Source: Kalmanozyma brasiliensis GHG001 (taxonomy: Eukaryota; Basidiomycota; Ustilaginomycetes; Ustilaginales). From it: DNA of 64,000 bases. The notes beneath the pieces were generated by a model. It made no database searches, was not told the DNA's origin, and saw only the letters and a list, made by a program, of their open reading frames with translations. Positions 36,937 through 46,832 of the stretch are shown here, in pieces. The stretch spans positions 372,001-436,000 of the forward strand of contig NW_015961952.1 of assembly GCF_000497045.1 (NCBI RefSeq), in the 5' to 3' direction. The position numbers and the translations under genes are program-made. Position 1 is the first letter of the stretch. The number at the start of each line of letters is the position of its first letter.

Positions 36937-38007
36937 TCAGAAGTATCCTGCTCGCACCGACGTAGGTGTAGACGGAATACTCGACACGTAGTCCTCCTTA
37001 CCGCCGAGCTCGGGCAAAGAGTCGTGGTAGTGCGTCTCGAGACTCGTCAACGAATCCGTCGACCCGTTCGAGTGGAGCGAATACGGCGTGCTATCTGTCA
37101 GGCTGACCTGCGAGGCGAACGACATTCGCATCGGAACCACCGACGCCGGTTCGATGCCGTGCAGGCCCAAACCGGCGAGCTCCTTCTCGAGCACCTCTTC
37201 GTCCTCAAGCTGACCCAGTCCCTCGTGGTGGCTGGGCAGGAAGATGTGGCTCATGCACCGGGGTGGGCTGGGTCGAATGGCGATGGGAGCGTAGAGCGAG
37301 ATCGAACGGGGCATCGGTGCGGCGTACATCGGGCAGGACGGCTGTTCGTCCAGACTTGGCCTGGAATCCGCCGCTGGAGGACCGTCAAAGTCCGCCCCAC
37401 GGCAGTGGAAGGACTCTTCGCTAGCCCGACGTCCCAACCTCGGCCTGAGGGGTGAGCGAAGCGGAATCTTGGGCGGCATCTTCTTCCCACTCTCGGATGG
37501 GGAGGCGAAGAGGGAGTATACGGACCTGCGCGCACTGCTCTGGCGAATCGAGCGAAGGGACGGGCGCGGCGAGCCAGAATCTGAGCTAGCTTGACGCAAG
37601 AAGCTGCGCCTCTTGTCAGCCGATTTGACAATGATGAGCGGTGCGATGGGCTCCGAGTGGCAGGCGGGAAAGGCATACGCGTCGACGCGCGGGGCCAGGC
37701 AGCTTTCCGGTGACGAGACGGGTCGAGGGGGGCGAACGGGTCGAGGAGCGTAGACGGGGGTGTCGTCGCGAGGTTGAGCATCGAGCGAGGCGTTGGCATG
37801 GGTGAAGAGGCCGAAAGCTCGTCGAAGGGGCGACTTGGCGGGAAGGCTCATTGAAGGCGTGGACAGGCCGAAGAGGGGTGCAGACGAGGGACCGGGTTGG
37901 TTGTACAGCTGCGCAATGTTGATATCGAGAGGCTGCATCGATCTGGCTTTGATGTCGCGGCGACGGCGGGATGGAAGTCGTGCAAAGGGGCTGGTGAAGC
38001 CGGTCAT
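36937..38007 (-). CDS. Unrecognised Ser/Pro/Arg-rich, probably disordered protein
   Basis: 356 aa from an ATG at 38007; no known domain was recognised. The N-terminus is basic (RLPSRRRRDIKARS). Basic-proline stretches such as KKMPPKIPLRSPLRPRLGRR, polyproline-like PRPVRPPRPVSSP, and many SxxR/RxxS sites look like kinase or SH3 targets. A short acidic helix (EDEEVLEKELAGLGLHG, ~265-280) is the only segment with clear structure potential. The C-terminus ends GYF. Codon texture and a clean 1.07-kb frame support a real gene, but the product could be lineage-specific. It lies 147 bp from the RAD3 stop. Confidence 0.6.
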   Translation of the reverse strand: MTGFTSPFARLPSRRRRDIKARSMQPLDINIAQLYNQPGPSSAPLFGLSTPSMSLPAKSPLRRAFGLFTHANASLDAQPRDDTPVYAPRPVRPPRPVSSPESCLAPRVDAYAFPACHSEPIAPLIIVKSADKRRSFLRQASSDSGSPRPSLRSIRQSSARRSVYSLFASPSESGKKMPPKIPLRSPLRPRLGRRASEESFHCRGADFDGPPAADSRPSLDEQPSCPMYAAPMPRSISLYAPIAIRPSPPRCMSHIFLPSHHEGLGQLEDEEVLEKELAGLGLHGIEPASVVPMRMSFASQVSLTDSTPYSLHSNGSTDSLTSLETHYHDSLPELGGKEDYVSSIPSTPTSVRAGYF

Positions 38008-39881
38008 GGTTGCAGGTGGTCGTGAGGAATAAGGATGAGGAGAGGGCTAGGTATTAGACGCTGTTGGTGAAGGGGAGCCCCCAGATCCCGCTGACGAAGG
38101 CTCGCTCATTATATGTACATTGCGTCTTTGGCTGTCACAACGCTAAGCGAGGCTGGCGTGGTCCCGCAGCAGCAGCATGACAGCTGAAAAGGCGGTGACA
38201 GGGCAGCTCGTGACGCGAGGATAAAGTCCCGGCAAAAAAAGCGGGAGGCGGGCCCCGTGGTGGGATCAGATGAAAAGTGGCGCAGCAAACAAGCGAGCCC
38301 TCGTGGGAGTGTTGCTTCTTCTGGAGCCGAGGCGATGAGAAAGGAGCGGGACATGCCAGGGGCCTCGTGGCGTCAACACGGGGCGAGATCTGACGTTGCG
38401 AGAGCCCAAGATTTGTGGCTCTTGGCGGAGATGAAAAGCCAAAGTCGAACTCTGCAGGCCGTGACAGGCGGGACTGCGCTTGGCAGCAGTAAGGGGGGGA
38501 GCGACGGACTATCCTGCCGGCAAAAAGGCGGGCGGGACTTCAATCATTCGTCCTACAGGGTCCAGTCGGTCGTCGAACGGGATGCAAGGGTCGAGGACCC
38601 TGGGAAACTGTCAGCAGTGATGATCCTGGACGGTGGAGCGCTTGAGCATTGCGACTCGGCAAAAGTAGTCCCGCGAAGTTGCCCCACTCTGACGAGCATA
38701 GCGCAATAACCAGTCGCTCCTGAATGCCAGCATGGACCGCTAGCAAGACGTACCCGCACGATGAAGGGGTAGGTGAGACCAACACTCGATTCTAAGCGTC
38801 GTTGTGGCGGACAGAGCGAGGAAAGGACGAGGTAGGCAACCTGCTGCTCGCAATGCGTCAAAGTGCCTGGTTCATCTGGGTCTGGAGCAAGGACGATGCA
38901 AGGATGTTCATTTGGCATCTGGCATGGATGATCGGTCGGACAGCAAGCAGACGTGCACAGAACGACGCACCATCGACGCCGCAGGGCCAGCCAAGGTGCC
39001 ACCCAGCTTGGCTTCTTCTGAGACTGTCGATGCGAAAAACCAGTTTGCCAGCGTAACATGTCGGTCCTCGTTGTCTTCTTGCTACTCACCGCGAGCTACG
39101 ACAGGGCACAATGCTGGCACGATGATTCCAGCCTGGCATGCGCAACACAGTCGCCAAGAACAACCACATGTGACTTTCAGCCAGAGTATTATCACACGGA
39201 TATTGTACAACGACGGGAAGCATCTTCGGTATTGTTGGAATTCGTCGGATCTTGAACTGGACATATGACTACAGGTCTAGAGCTCGTCCGTGCATCCTGG
39301 TTGCAGCATGCAGAGGGAGAGGCGAGATCCAGCTGCAGTGATCTGCCGCGGTCTGATTCTCGGGTGACAGACACGGGAAGCCAACGGCATCAACGCGTGC
39401 CTGATTTTCCCCTGGCATAAAAAGCCACGCGGGCCGAGCTGTCGAACGTGACACTGTTCGCCACGCCGGAAAAACGCAATCGAGCGGGGGTGAAGCGGAT
39501 CTGTGATCCTTGTCCCGATCGTTGACGTTCCCGAGGACTCGGACAACGGACTTGCTTTAGCTGCAGTATGTCCGCCTTCAGAGAGACACGTACCCACTGT
39601 GTAGAAGCGATTCATGTCGAGAAGACGCGTACCACGTGGGAGACGCGCCCGACGATTGTGTCGCACGATAGCGCGCTCTGAGGCCTCGACGCCTCGACAC
39701 TTTTCGAGGCCGCATTTTTCAGGCTGATTTTTTCGCAGCTTTTTTTCAGCGTGTTAATGCCAGAGTCGTCAAGCACTGACCATCATCAAGTCAAAGCGCT
39801 CGAGTGTGGAGGTCTTCCTACCTCATCTTCCACTACTCGCTCTGGCTGCAGCGGCAGCTATGCTACACGGTCACCAACACG
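38008..39881. other. Long divergent intergenic region upstream of SPO7
   Basis: 1.87 kb between divergent starts, large for this compact region. Near 39625-39638 an MluI-type box (acgcgt) is directly followed by an E-box (cacgtg). At 39691-39710 there is a 7-bp inverted repeat gcctcga/tcgaggc. Several ggcggg stretches occur at 38240-38540. Open frames (38257-38709, 38553-39089) have no recognisable domain and odd composition. No tRNA or transposon was found. Confidence 0.5.
39625..39638. promoter_or_regulatory. Adjacent MCB-like and E-box motifs upstream of SPO7
   Basis: acgcgt at 39625-39630 and cacgtg at 39633-39638, about 245 bp before the SPO7 ATG. Both are common fungal motifs (cell-cycle MBF and bHLH factors). 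The assignment rests on motif match only. Confidence 0.25.
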
Positions 39882-40775
39882 ATGCCGCCGAAGAACGCAC
39901 GAGGACGCACACAGCATCGTGAGGCGGACAAGGAACCAGAAGAGCCGTTTCACCCTGCAGCAGATGCTGCCACCTTTCGCGACCTGCTCATCTTTGAGGA
40001 GCGACTCAAGCAGAATGCGGCTCGACTGCAGGCACGCAAGCGCAAGTACGAGATCCTGCTCTTCGGCTTTGTCCTCTTCATCCTCTGCCTTTCGCATTTG
40101 GTGGTCATCTCGCCGCGCTCTTCGGTGTTCCTGCAGTACAGCCTGGCGGCGGTGCTGATGATTTGTCTCACGACGCTCTTCCTTTTCTTTGCAAGTGGCA
40201 TGCACGCTGAGCGCATTCGATCCGCCAACAAGTTTGTGCCGCAAGCGAATCGTAGTCTGCGCAATTTCAACATGTACCTCAACACACGCAGCACCCGAAC
40301 AGCAACTCTGTCGGCAGCGTCCACCATCCCACCCGCACAGAACAGCAGGGGCGAACTCATCTTCAGCAGCAAAGTCAACCCCGACTTCCGCGAGGGCTAC
40401 CAACGGTATCGAGCCGCTTTTGAACGGCGCCGTGCCGAAAAGATTGCGGCCAAACGGGCTCAGTCATGGAAGCGATGGTTCTACTTTGCTCTCGGCAAAC
40501 CCGACGATACCAAGCTCAGGTCAGCAACCACAGCCACTCGGAACGCTGCCGATCCATCAAGATCCAAGGCATTGCGCGGATCCAAGCCAAGGACAGCTCG
40601 GACCACCCGAGCGACAGCACGCTTGGACTCGGAAGGGGCCGAGGCGGCCAGTCCGCAGCGCGGGAGCTTGCAGCTCGAAGACTTGAGCGATGCGCCAAGT
40701 GATGGTCTGAGTGATGGATTGAGCGAAGCACTCAGCGAGGAAGGAGGATCCATGTCGGGCCACGACCCATCATAG
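39882..40775 (+). CDS. SPO7: Spo7-like regulatory subunit of the Nem1 phosphatase
   Basis: 297 aa from the ATG at 39882 (the frame upstream is leader-like). The Spo7 family pattern is clear: TFRDLLIFEERLKQNAARL, two membrane segments (about 56-75, YEILLFGFVLFILCLSHLVV, and 83-107, FLQYSLAAVLMICLTTLFLF), then NKFVPQANRSLRNFNMYLN. Spo7 binds Nem1 at the ER/nuclear envelope and activates the lipin Pah1, controlling phosphatidate and nuclear membrane growth. The C-terminal ~130 residues are basic, then acidic Ser-rich with a DGLSDGLSEALSE repeat, and look like a fungal extension. Confidence 0.88.
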   Translation: MPPKNARGRTQHREADKEPEEPFHPAADAATFRDLLIFEERLKQNAARLQARKRKYEILLFGFVLFILCLSHLVVISPRSSVFLQYSLAAVLMICLTTLFLFFASGMHAERIRSANKFVPQANRSLRNFNMYLNTRSTRTATLSAASTIPPAQNSRGELIFSSKVNPDFREGYQRYRAAFERRRAEKIAAKRAQSWKRWFYFALGKPDDTKLRSATTATRNAADPSRSKALRGSKPRTARTTRATARLDSEGAEAASPQRGSLQLEDLSDAPSDGLSDGLSEALSEEGGSMSGHDPS

Positions 40776-40984
40776 CATTGCAATCACAAGGCCAATTTTA
40801 GCAGTCACCTCTCAGCGCGTCTTGTTGAAAGTCACACGCTGTCAAAGCTGCAAAGGTGTGGAGGAAATCTCGGCGTAGACTGACTTCCGTGCATACTCTA
40901 AAATGGTCTGTGCCAAAACGGCTCAGCTCTTCTTCTCGCACTCCAACCGGAATGCTTGCCTGAACGCCTCCCTCTCCGTCCGTC

Positions 40985-43900
40985 ATGGAGACCACCTGGG
41001 CCCCACTCGTCCCTACCGCAAAGGGCTCAGGACGGAAAAGCATAGACGCTGCACCTTCGGCGGCCACAGCCTCAGGGTCCAGCAACGTCAACGATGTCTC
41101 GCTCGATCCTTTCTCCATTGGCAACCTGCCATCGACCGTGGTGCAGCGCATCCTCAGCTTTGTCCCCGTGTCCGACCTTCCCAGCTGCGCTCTAGCAGCG
41201 AGGCCGTTGGCTCGCTTCGTAGCGGACGAAAGACTATGGGCGCAACGACTCGCTTTTCTTCAGTATAAGCAGGTGCCAGGACGAAACCTCCGCTACAACC
41301 CGGATCTCTCGACCGTCCCATCAGCCTCTTCTTCAAAGCGAAAGGAAAGCGCGAGCTCAGCTTCAGTCAAGTCACCATCCAACAGGCCCACAGCGAGCTA
41401 CATTGACAGCAACGACGACGACTTTGGCGACTTTGAAGCGGCGACCATGTCCAGCCCTGCCGATGACGACTTTGGCGGGTTTGTATCCTCAAAGCAGAGT
41501 CAATGGGGTCAGAGCTTCTCCTCAGCGCCAGTGTTCTCGTACAGAGCCGAGTCAAAGCTTCCAGTGCCGAGCACAGATCCAGACTCAGCCTACCAGACAT
41601 TCAAGCGAATAGCGGTGTCGCTCAAGCCGTTCGTGCAGAGCCTGCTGTTCGAATCATCACCCACCAGCTCGCTCGTCTTTACGGATCCCAGCTTGTCGTC
41701 CCTCTCGTCGCAGGCGTACTTGATATGCAATGTGGCGCGCTTCACTGGTCCCCTTGTTCTGGGCTCCTTCGCAAAGACTGGCTCATCGGCTTCCAGTTCA
41801 CCAGATCTGTCCATCGACGAAACGGATCAGGATCACACAAGGTTGCGCAGCTCGGCACGCCAAGCGGCCGACTATCTCGAAGGCGTCCTGTTATCTGCCT
41901 TTGAAGGTGCGGATGCTCGAAGGGCGGACGCACTGCGTGCAGGCGAAAGAGGAATGGACGTCGCCAAGGCCATCGAGCGTGCCGAGCTAGACATGCACGA
42001 ACACGCTACCTTGATATGGGATCTCGTCACCTCGACCTCCGAATCAACGTCACAGCAATCGCCCTTCGCGCTCGCCTCAACATCAAACGATGGCGAGACG
42101 ACGAACTTCCTGTCCATCCTCGACCACCCCGGCTCCGCAGCAGCGCTGAGCTTCTTCGAAAAGCGCGACTCAATCTTCAAGTCCACCGCGCATCGGCCCG
42201 AGGCCAACTTTGCCTCGCCCTCCCCCGCAGCCAGGCCAGCACTGGACTTCACCGCCATGGACGCGTTCATGTCGGATGTGCTTGCCAATCTTTTGACGGA
42301 CGGCTCGCTGGTGGCGCGCATCTTTCCGCCTGAACAGCAGGTGCTGCTCGCATTCGCCAGTCGTGTTGCCAACGAGATTGTTGGCGAATACATCAACGGT
42401 GTCCTTGCAAAGGCGCGCACCATTGACGTGCATGTCTACCTCCAAGCGGCGGCGGCCACATTTTCGCAGGCGCTCAAGATTGCCGATGAGCTGCAGAAGA
42501 TCGAGCCACGGCATCCGGAGCACGTCACTCCAGGAAGATGTCGTGCCATCGTGCTGGGCATGTTCGAGGCTCATCTCGACGAGTATCTGCAAGAAGAGCG
42601 AGACTGGGTGCGCAATATCATGATGGACTTGTGTCATGAGGGTGGCGTTGGATCAAGCTCGGGCAGCAAGTCCACCGCCATTGGTCGTGTCAAGCCGGTA
42701 AAGTCGATGGACACGGCTTTTCTGGCGAGCGACAACCCGGCGCAGGTCAAGCGGAACGTGCTCAGCAGCTTCAAGGATGTACTTCTCATGCCGGTGACCG
42801 TGGTGCCTCGAGCGGCGGGGGCAGTGGGAGGCGCGGTCATTAGGACAGCGGGCACAGGGCTGAGCCAGCTCAACCCGCTCAAGTGGCAGCAGAGCTCAAC
42901 AGCGGCTACACGCAACGTCGGCGGCATCGGCTCGGCCCCCACTACCCCGTCAAAGGTCACTACGCCCACCGCGGGTGGGGCAGCAAACAACGGTTACGTC
43001 GACTTCAGCAAGGAGGTTCTAGGCGGACCGGAGGGACATGTGATCGGGGACGACGATAGCGACGAGGAGGAACTGCAGCTGGGGTCATCGGCGAGCGAGA
43101 AGATGGCGGATTTTGGCGGCTTCGCCGACGCGATCGCGGTAGATGGCTGGAACGAAAAGGGTGGCGATCACGGAAATGCCTGGGGTAGCTTGAGTGCGGA
43201 TGCCAATGTCGAGGCGGGAGGATGGAGCGCCTCCAACACCAAGCAGGTGGCGCGAACGAGCTTACCTCCAGCAGCGAAGGCGACGGCTATTGTCGAGTCC
43301 AACGACGTTCCGCAAGTGAGAGCGTCCACAGAGATAAACGGTGGCAAGTTCGCGCGGCTACAATTGCTGCTCTCGCTTGACACAGCCTTGGCGTTGATCC
43401 AGGTCAACCGCGAATCGCTCAAACGCATGGAGGCGTTCATGGTGTACCCTGCCTCGACGGCACATGGACGGCGTGTCAAGGAAGAGATGGAAGAAGTATG
43501 CCTGTCGCTCTTCCAAGTCCTCGGCGATCAGCATATCGCCCCCGGGTTCACCAAAGCAACCGAGCAGATCAAGGAGTGGAATCCGCTTTCGGATAATAAG
43601 CCCTCAAAGGGCGAGAAGAACACTGACGAAGGTGGTGAAGACGCAAGCGAGGTCGTACCGCTGGTGCAGTTCTTCGAACTCACCCACATTGCGGATACCA
43701 TCTCGCAGCTGTGCTCAGTGTACTTCTCGCAGACGCTCAAACCGGTGGTTAAGCTGGATACCGACGATTTTCTGAACCCGGTGGTCCGGGCGAAGAAGGC
43801 TTTCGAGGGGACGCTTGACGAGTTCGTCGCCTCTGGCCTGTCTGTATCTGTCGATCTGCTGATGAAGCGGGCCGAATGGATCTTGTTCTCGCAGCGCGAT

Positions 43901-44428
43901 GCGATGGACTACGCTTCCACCTCGATCGCCGACCTGGGCAACCCGACTCGGGCCACACGCTCTACTCTGGCCCTCCTCAGCTTTCACAGCAAGCTGCTGG
44001 TGGGCGCAACGGACCGGGAGATCCTCGACCTGTTCTACACCGAAATCGCCCTGCGTCTCTTTACCATCCTCACCAAACATCTCAAGTCGCTACCCATCAC
44101 AACAACGGGCGCTTTCCAATTGATATCGGACCTCAACGCCGTCGCCACCTTCATCGCCAGCCTGCGCATCAAGGACCCGCACATCGCCACGCTCTACAAC
44201 TCGCTCAAGGCGCTGGCCAACTACTACATTGTCGACGGCAAGGAACTTATTGCGCTGCTCAAGGCAAAGGGCGAGACTGGACGAGCGGAGAGAGAAGACG
44301 GATTCGTGTTCGGTCAGGAAGAGCTCTACGAGTTCTTGAAGAGTAGAAGCGACTTCAGAGCGATAGAGAAGCAAGTCGATCACGAGATCTTCGGTTTCAA
44401 GGTGTCAGAGGACTGCATTGTTTGTTAG
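40985..44428 (+). CDS. RCY1: Recyclin-1: F-box protein with a Sec10-like exocyst domain and C-terminal CaaX box
   Basis: 1147 aa from the ATG at 40985. An F-box spans about 42-88 (FSIGNLPSTVVQRILSFVPV). DDDFGDF (144-150) and DDFGGF (161-166), plus ADFGGF near 709, resemble the acidic DFGxF ligands of adaptin/GGA ear domains. A long alpha-helical Sec10-related body follows (about 195-560 and 790-1140). The last residues CIVC form a CaaX box for prenylation, as in yeast Rcy1. Recyclin-1 works in endosome-to-Golgi recycling and in SCF-type turnover of trafficking proteins. The central region (about 600-780) is low complexity. Convergent with LEU4 with only 76 bp between stops. Confidence 0.9.
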   Translation: METTWAPLVPTAKGSGRKSIDAAPSAATASGSSNVNDVSLDPFSIGNLPSTVVQRILSFVPVSDLPSCALAARPLARFVADERLWAQRLAFLQYKQVPGRNLRYNPDLSTVPSASSSKRKESASSASVKSPSNRPTASYIDSNDDDFGDFEAATMSSPADDDFGGFVSSKQSQWGQSFSSAPVFSYRAESKLPVPSTDPDSAYQTFKRIAVSLKPFVQSLLFESSPTSSLVFTDPSLSSLSSQAYLICNVARFTGPLVLGSFAKTGSSASSSPDLSIDETDQDHTRLRSSARQAADYLEGVLLSAFEGADARRADALRAGERGMDVAKAIERAELDMHEHATLIWDLVTSTSESTSQQSPFALASTSNDGETTNFLSILDHPGSAAALSFFEKRDSIFKSTAHRPEANFASPSPAARPALDFTAMDAFMSDVLANLLTDGSLVARIFPPEQQVLLAFASRVANEIVGEYINGVLAKARTIDVHVYLQAAAATFSQALKIADELQKIEPRHPEHVTPGRCRAIVLGMFEAHLDEYLQEERDWVRNIMMDLCHEGGVGSSSGSKSTAIGRVKPVKSMDTAFLASDNPAQVKRNVLSSFKDVLLMPVTVVPRAAGAVGGAVIRTAGTGLSQLNPLKWQQSSTAATRNVGGIGSAPTTPSKVTTPTAGGAANNGYVDFSKEVLGGPEGHVIGDDDSDEEELQLGSSASEKMADFGGFADAIAVDGWNEKGGDHGNAWGSLSADANVEAGGWSASNTKQVARTSLPPAAKATAIVESNDVPQVRASTEINGGKFARLQLLLSLDTALALIQVNRESLKRMEAFMVYPASTAHGRRVKEEMEEVCLSLFQVLGDQHIAPGFTKATEQIKEWNPLSDNKPSKGEKNTDEGGEDASEVVPLVQFFELTHIADTISQLCSVYFSQTLKPVVKLDTDDFLNPVVRAKKAFEGTLDEFVASGLSVSVDLLMKRAEWILFSQRDAMDYASTSIADLGNPTRATRSTLALLSFHSKLLVGATDREILDLFYTEIALRLFTILTKHLKSLPITTTGAFQLISDLNAVATFIASLRIKDPHIATLYNSLKALANYYIVDGKELIALLKAKGETGRAEREDGFVFGQEELYEFLKSRSDFRAIEKQVDHEIFGFKVSEDCIVC

Positions 44429-44504
44429 AACACACGGAGACGCAATCACATCGAGGATCAGAAACGGTATCTGTGTGCATTACAATGAAACATGTGTGAA
44501 AAGA

Positions 44505-46385
44505 CTAGTTCTTGCCGTTGGCGGCCACCTCGACTGCCTCTTCGATGACCTTTTCAGGTTTGCTGATGTTGGTAATGGCGGAGAGCACGGCCTTCAGACT
44601 TGCCGTGGTGATGTCGACATCAATACCCACGCCCCAATACCCTACACACTTCTTCTCTCCGACCTTGTCCTTCTCCGCCGGGTCAACGAGCTCGACGTAA
44701 CTCGCCGCCTGGGCCTTGCTTCCGCTTCCACTGCCGTTGGAGCCCGTCTGCAGGGAGGACGACTTGGTGATGGCGTGCTCGCTGTACTCTCGGATCTCGG
44801 CTTTGATGCTGAACGTCGATTCGATGGCGTCGAGGAACGCCGAGAGAACACCGTTGCCTGTGCCGGTGAGCTCGTGCGACTTGCCGCCGTGCAGGACTTT
44901 GCCGGTGAATCGACGGAGACGAGGAGTCGAGAGACCGCCATCGCCATCCTCGGATGTGATGGAGGACGAAAGGTCGTCCGAGAGCGAGTAGCCACGCAGG
45001 GCGAAACGACCTTCGTTGCGACCGGCCTCGAGCGAAGCAAGATGGTACGTCTGGGTGAAGATGCGCGTGATGTCCTCCGAGGTCATCTCCTTGCCCGTGC
45101 GATCGGCGACCTCCTGAATGACCTGGTAGAACGAGACCTGCATCCTGCGTGGCAGGTCCAGTCCCAGGCTCTGCGCCACAAGATAAGCAACTCCGCCCTT
45201 GCCCGACTGCGAGTTGACACGGATGACCGCCTCGTACGTGCACCCGAGATCGACAGGGTCGATGGGCAGGTAGGGGATCTCCCACGTGTTGTCGCCCTGC
45301 TCGATGCGCTTGTTCTGCGCAGCAAAGCCCTTCTTGATCGCATCCTGGTGACTGCCCGAGAAAGCGGTGAAGACGAGGTCGCCGGCATACGGGTGTCGCG
45401 GGTGGACAGGGATGTCATTGCACCCGCTCACGACGTCCACGACGGACTGGATGTCCGACAGGTCGAGCTCGCCCGGCTGGATGCCCTGTGAGAACAGGTT
45501 GAGCGCCAGCGTCACAATGTCGACATTACCAGTCCTCTCGCCGTTGCCGAACAGGCAGCCCTCGACACGATCTCCACCGGCGAGCATGCCCAGCTCCGTC
45601 GCGGCCACCGCACACCCGCGGTCGTTGTGGGGATGCAGCGAAACGATGACCGAGGGTCGGTCGGTGATGTTGGTGCAGAAGTACTCGATCTGGTCGGCAT
45701 AGTGGTTCGGGGGTCCCACCTCGACCGTCGCGGGCAGGTTGAAGATGATTGGGTTCTCGGCGCTGGCCTTGCCCCAAGCTTTGCGCACCTCCTCGCAGAT
45801 TGTGACGGCAAAGTCCATCTCGGTCTGGGTGAAAGTCTCGGGCGAGTACTCGTACTTGAAGTTGGTGCCTCCGTTTTCAGGTTTCGAGTATTCGTCGACG
45901 AGTTCGCGGACAATCTTGGTGTGTCGCACCGCCAGATCGACGGTCTGCTCCTGCGAGTTCTGGAAGACGACGTTGCGGAAGAGCGGAGAGGAGGCGTTGT
46001 ACATGTGGAGGATGACGTTCTTGGCGCCCTTGATGGACTCGAAGGTACGTCGGATGAGCTCTTCACGGGCAGGAGTGAGGACCTGGATGTAGACGTCGTC
46101 GGGGATCATATTGTTCTCGATGATGTGACGGACGAAACCAAAGTCGGTGTCCGAGGCCGAGGGGAAGGCCACCTCGATCTCCTTGAAGCCGACCTCGACG
46201 AGCTTTTGGTAGAACTTGAGCTTCTGCTCGCCCGACATGGGGTTGATGAGGGCCTGGTTGCCATCGCGCAGATCGACCGAGGTCCAGATGGGCGTCTTTG
46301 TGGGAACCTTCGCCGGCCATGCTCGGTTGGGCAGGTCAATAGGCGTGTAGGGTTTGTATTTGTCGCCGGGGATCATGGGCGCCAT
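44505..46385 (-). CDS. LEU4: 2-isopropylmalate synthase
   Basis: 626 aa from the ATG at 46385 ([13 protein letters not shown]). First committed step of leucine synthesis: acetyl-CoA plus 2-oxoisovalerate. The active-site signature [11 protein letters not shown] (~37-47) and the second signature [12 protein letters not shown], followed by [14 protein letters not shown], are intact. The C-terminal ~170 residues form the LeuA regulatory domain ([37 protein letters not shown]) that binds leucine for feedback inhibition. No N-terminal mitochondrial presequence is obvious, so location is uncertain. Divergent from the SET gene across 447 bp. Confidence 0.97.
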   Translation of the reverse strand: MAPMIPGDKYKPYTPIDLPNRAWPAKVPTKTPIWTSVDLRDGNQALINPMSGEQKLKFYQKLVEVGFKEIEVAFPSASDTDFGFVRHIIENNMIPDDVYIQVLTPAREELIRRTFESIKGAKNVILHMYNASSPLFRNVVFQNSQEQTVDLAVRHTKIVRELVDEYSKPENGGTNFKYEYSPETFTQTEMDFAVTICEEVRKAWGKASAENPIIFNLPATVEVGPPNHYADQIEYFCTNITDRPSVIVSLHPHNDRGCAVAATELGMLAGGDRVEGCLFGNGERTGNVDIVTLALNLFSQGIQPGELDLSDIQSVVDVVSGCNDIPVHPRHPYAGDLVFTAFSGSHQDAIKKGFAAQNKRIEQGDNTWEIPYLPIDPVDLGCTYEAVIRVNSQSGKGGVAYLVAQSLGLDLPRRMQVSFYQVIQEVADRTGKEMTSEDITRIFTQTYHLASLEAGRNEGRFALRGYSLSDDLSSSITSEDGDGGLSTPRLRRFTGKVLHGGKSHELTGTGNGVLSAFLDAIESTFSIKAEIREYSEHAITKSSSLQTGSNGSGSGSKAQAASYVELVDPAEKDKVGEKKCVGYWGVGIDVDITTASLKAVLSAITNISKPEKVIEEAVEVAANGKN

Positions 46386-46832
46386 GATGGAAAGGATGTG
46401 GCTCTGGGCGAGCAGTAAGAGGGGATTGAGAGGGTATGCAGCGCAGTAGTTTGAGGCGAAAAAAAAAGAGATGGACGCTGTTGCTGAGCAGAAAGAAGCG
46501 TGCTAGTGATGCAAAGCGAAGAAGCGCAAGTGATATGATGGCAAGAAGAAATGAAGGAAAGGCGGGGTCGAAGGCAGCTTTCTTTCTCTGCGCTCACCGG
46601 CTAAGTCGCCTTCCTTCTCTGCCTGCCTGCCTGCCAGTGCGTGTGTCATGTGCACTCTCGCAGCTTCCATGAAATTGGCCCGTGACTCGAGACTAGCTTT
46701 CTGCCGCCCAGAAGAACAGCCAGCCAGAAGGGGATTTCTTTTGGCGATGCAGAACTGAACCTAACAGTACGAGCTTTTTTTGACCACCTCAGGGTCCAAG
46801 TCTTTGGAGGAAGCTTTCCTCTCACCCGCAGC
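46386..46832. promoter_or_regulatory. Divergent promoter region LEU4 / SET-domain gene
   Basis: 447 bp. It contains a short tetranucleotide run (ctgcctgcctgcctgcc near 46619) and pyrimidine-rich leader sequence. No canonical Leu3 palindrome (ccgg-NN-ccgg) was found, so leucine control through Leu3 is not supported here. Confidence 0.4.

Noticed and set aside
38553..39089. 178-codon minus-strand frame in the long gap
   Set aside because: No domain, Cys/Trp-rich erratic composition, and no support from context.
46386..46832. Leu3-type binding site upstream of LEU4
   Set aside because: No ccgg-NN-ccgg palindrome could be found in the divergent promoter.
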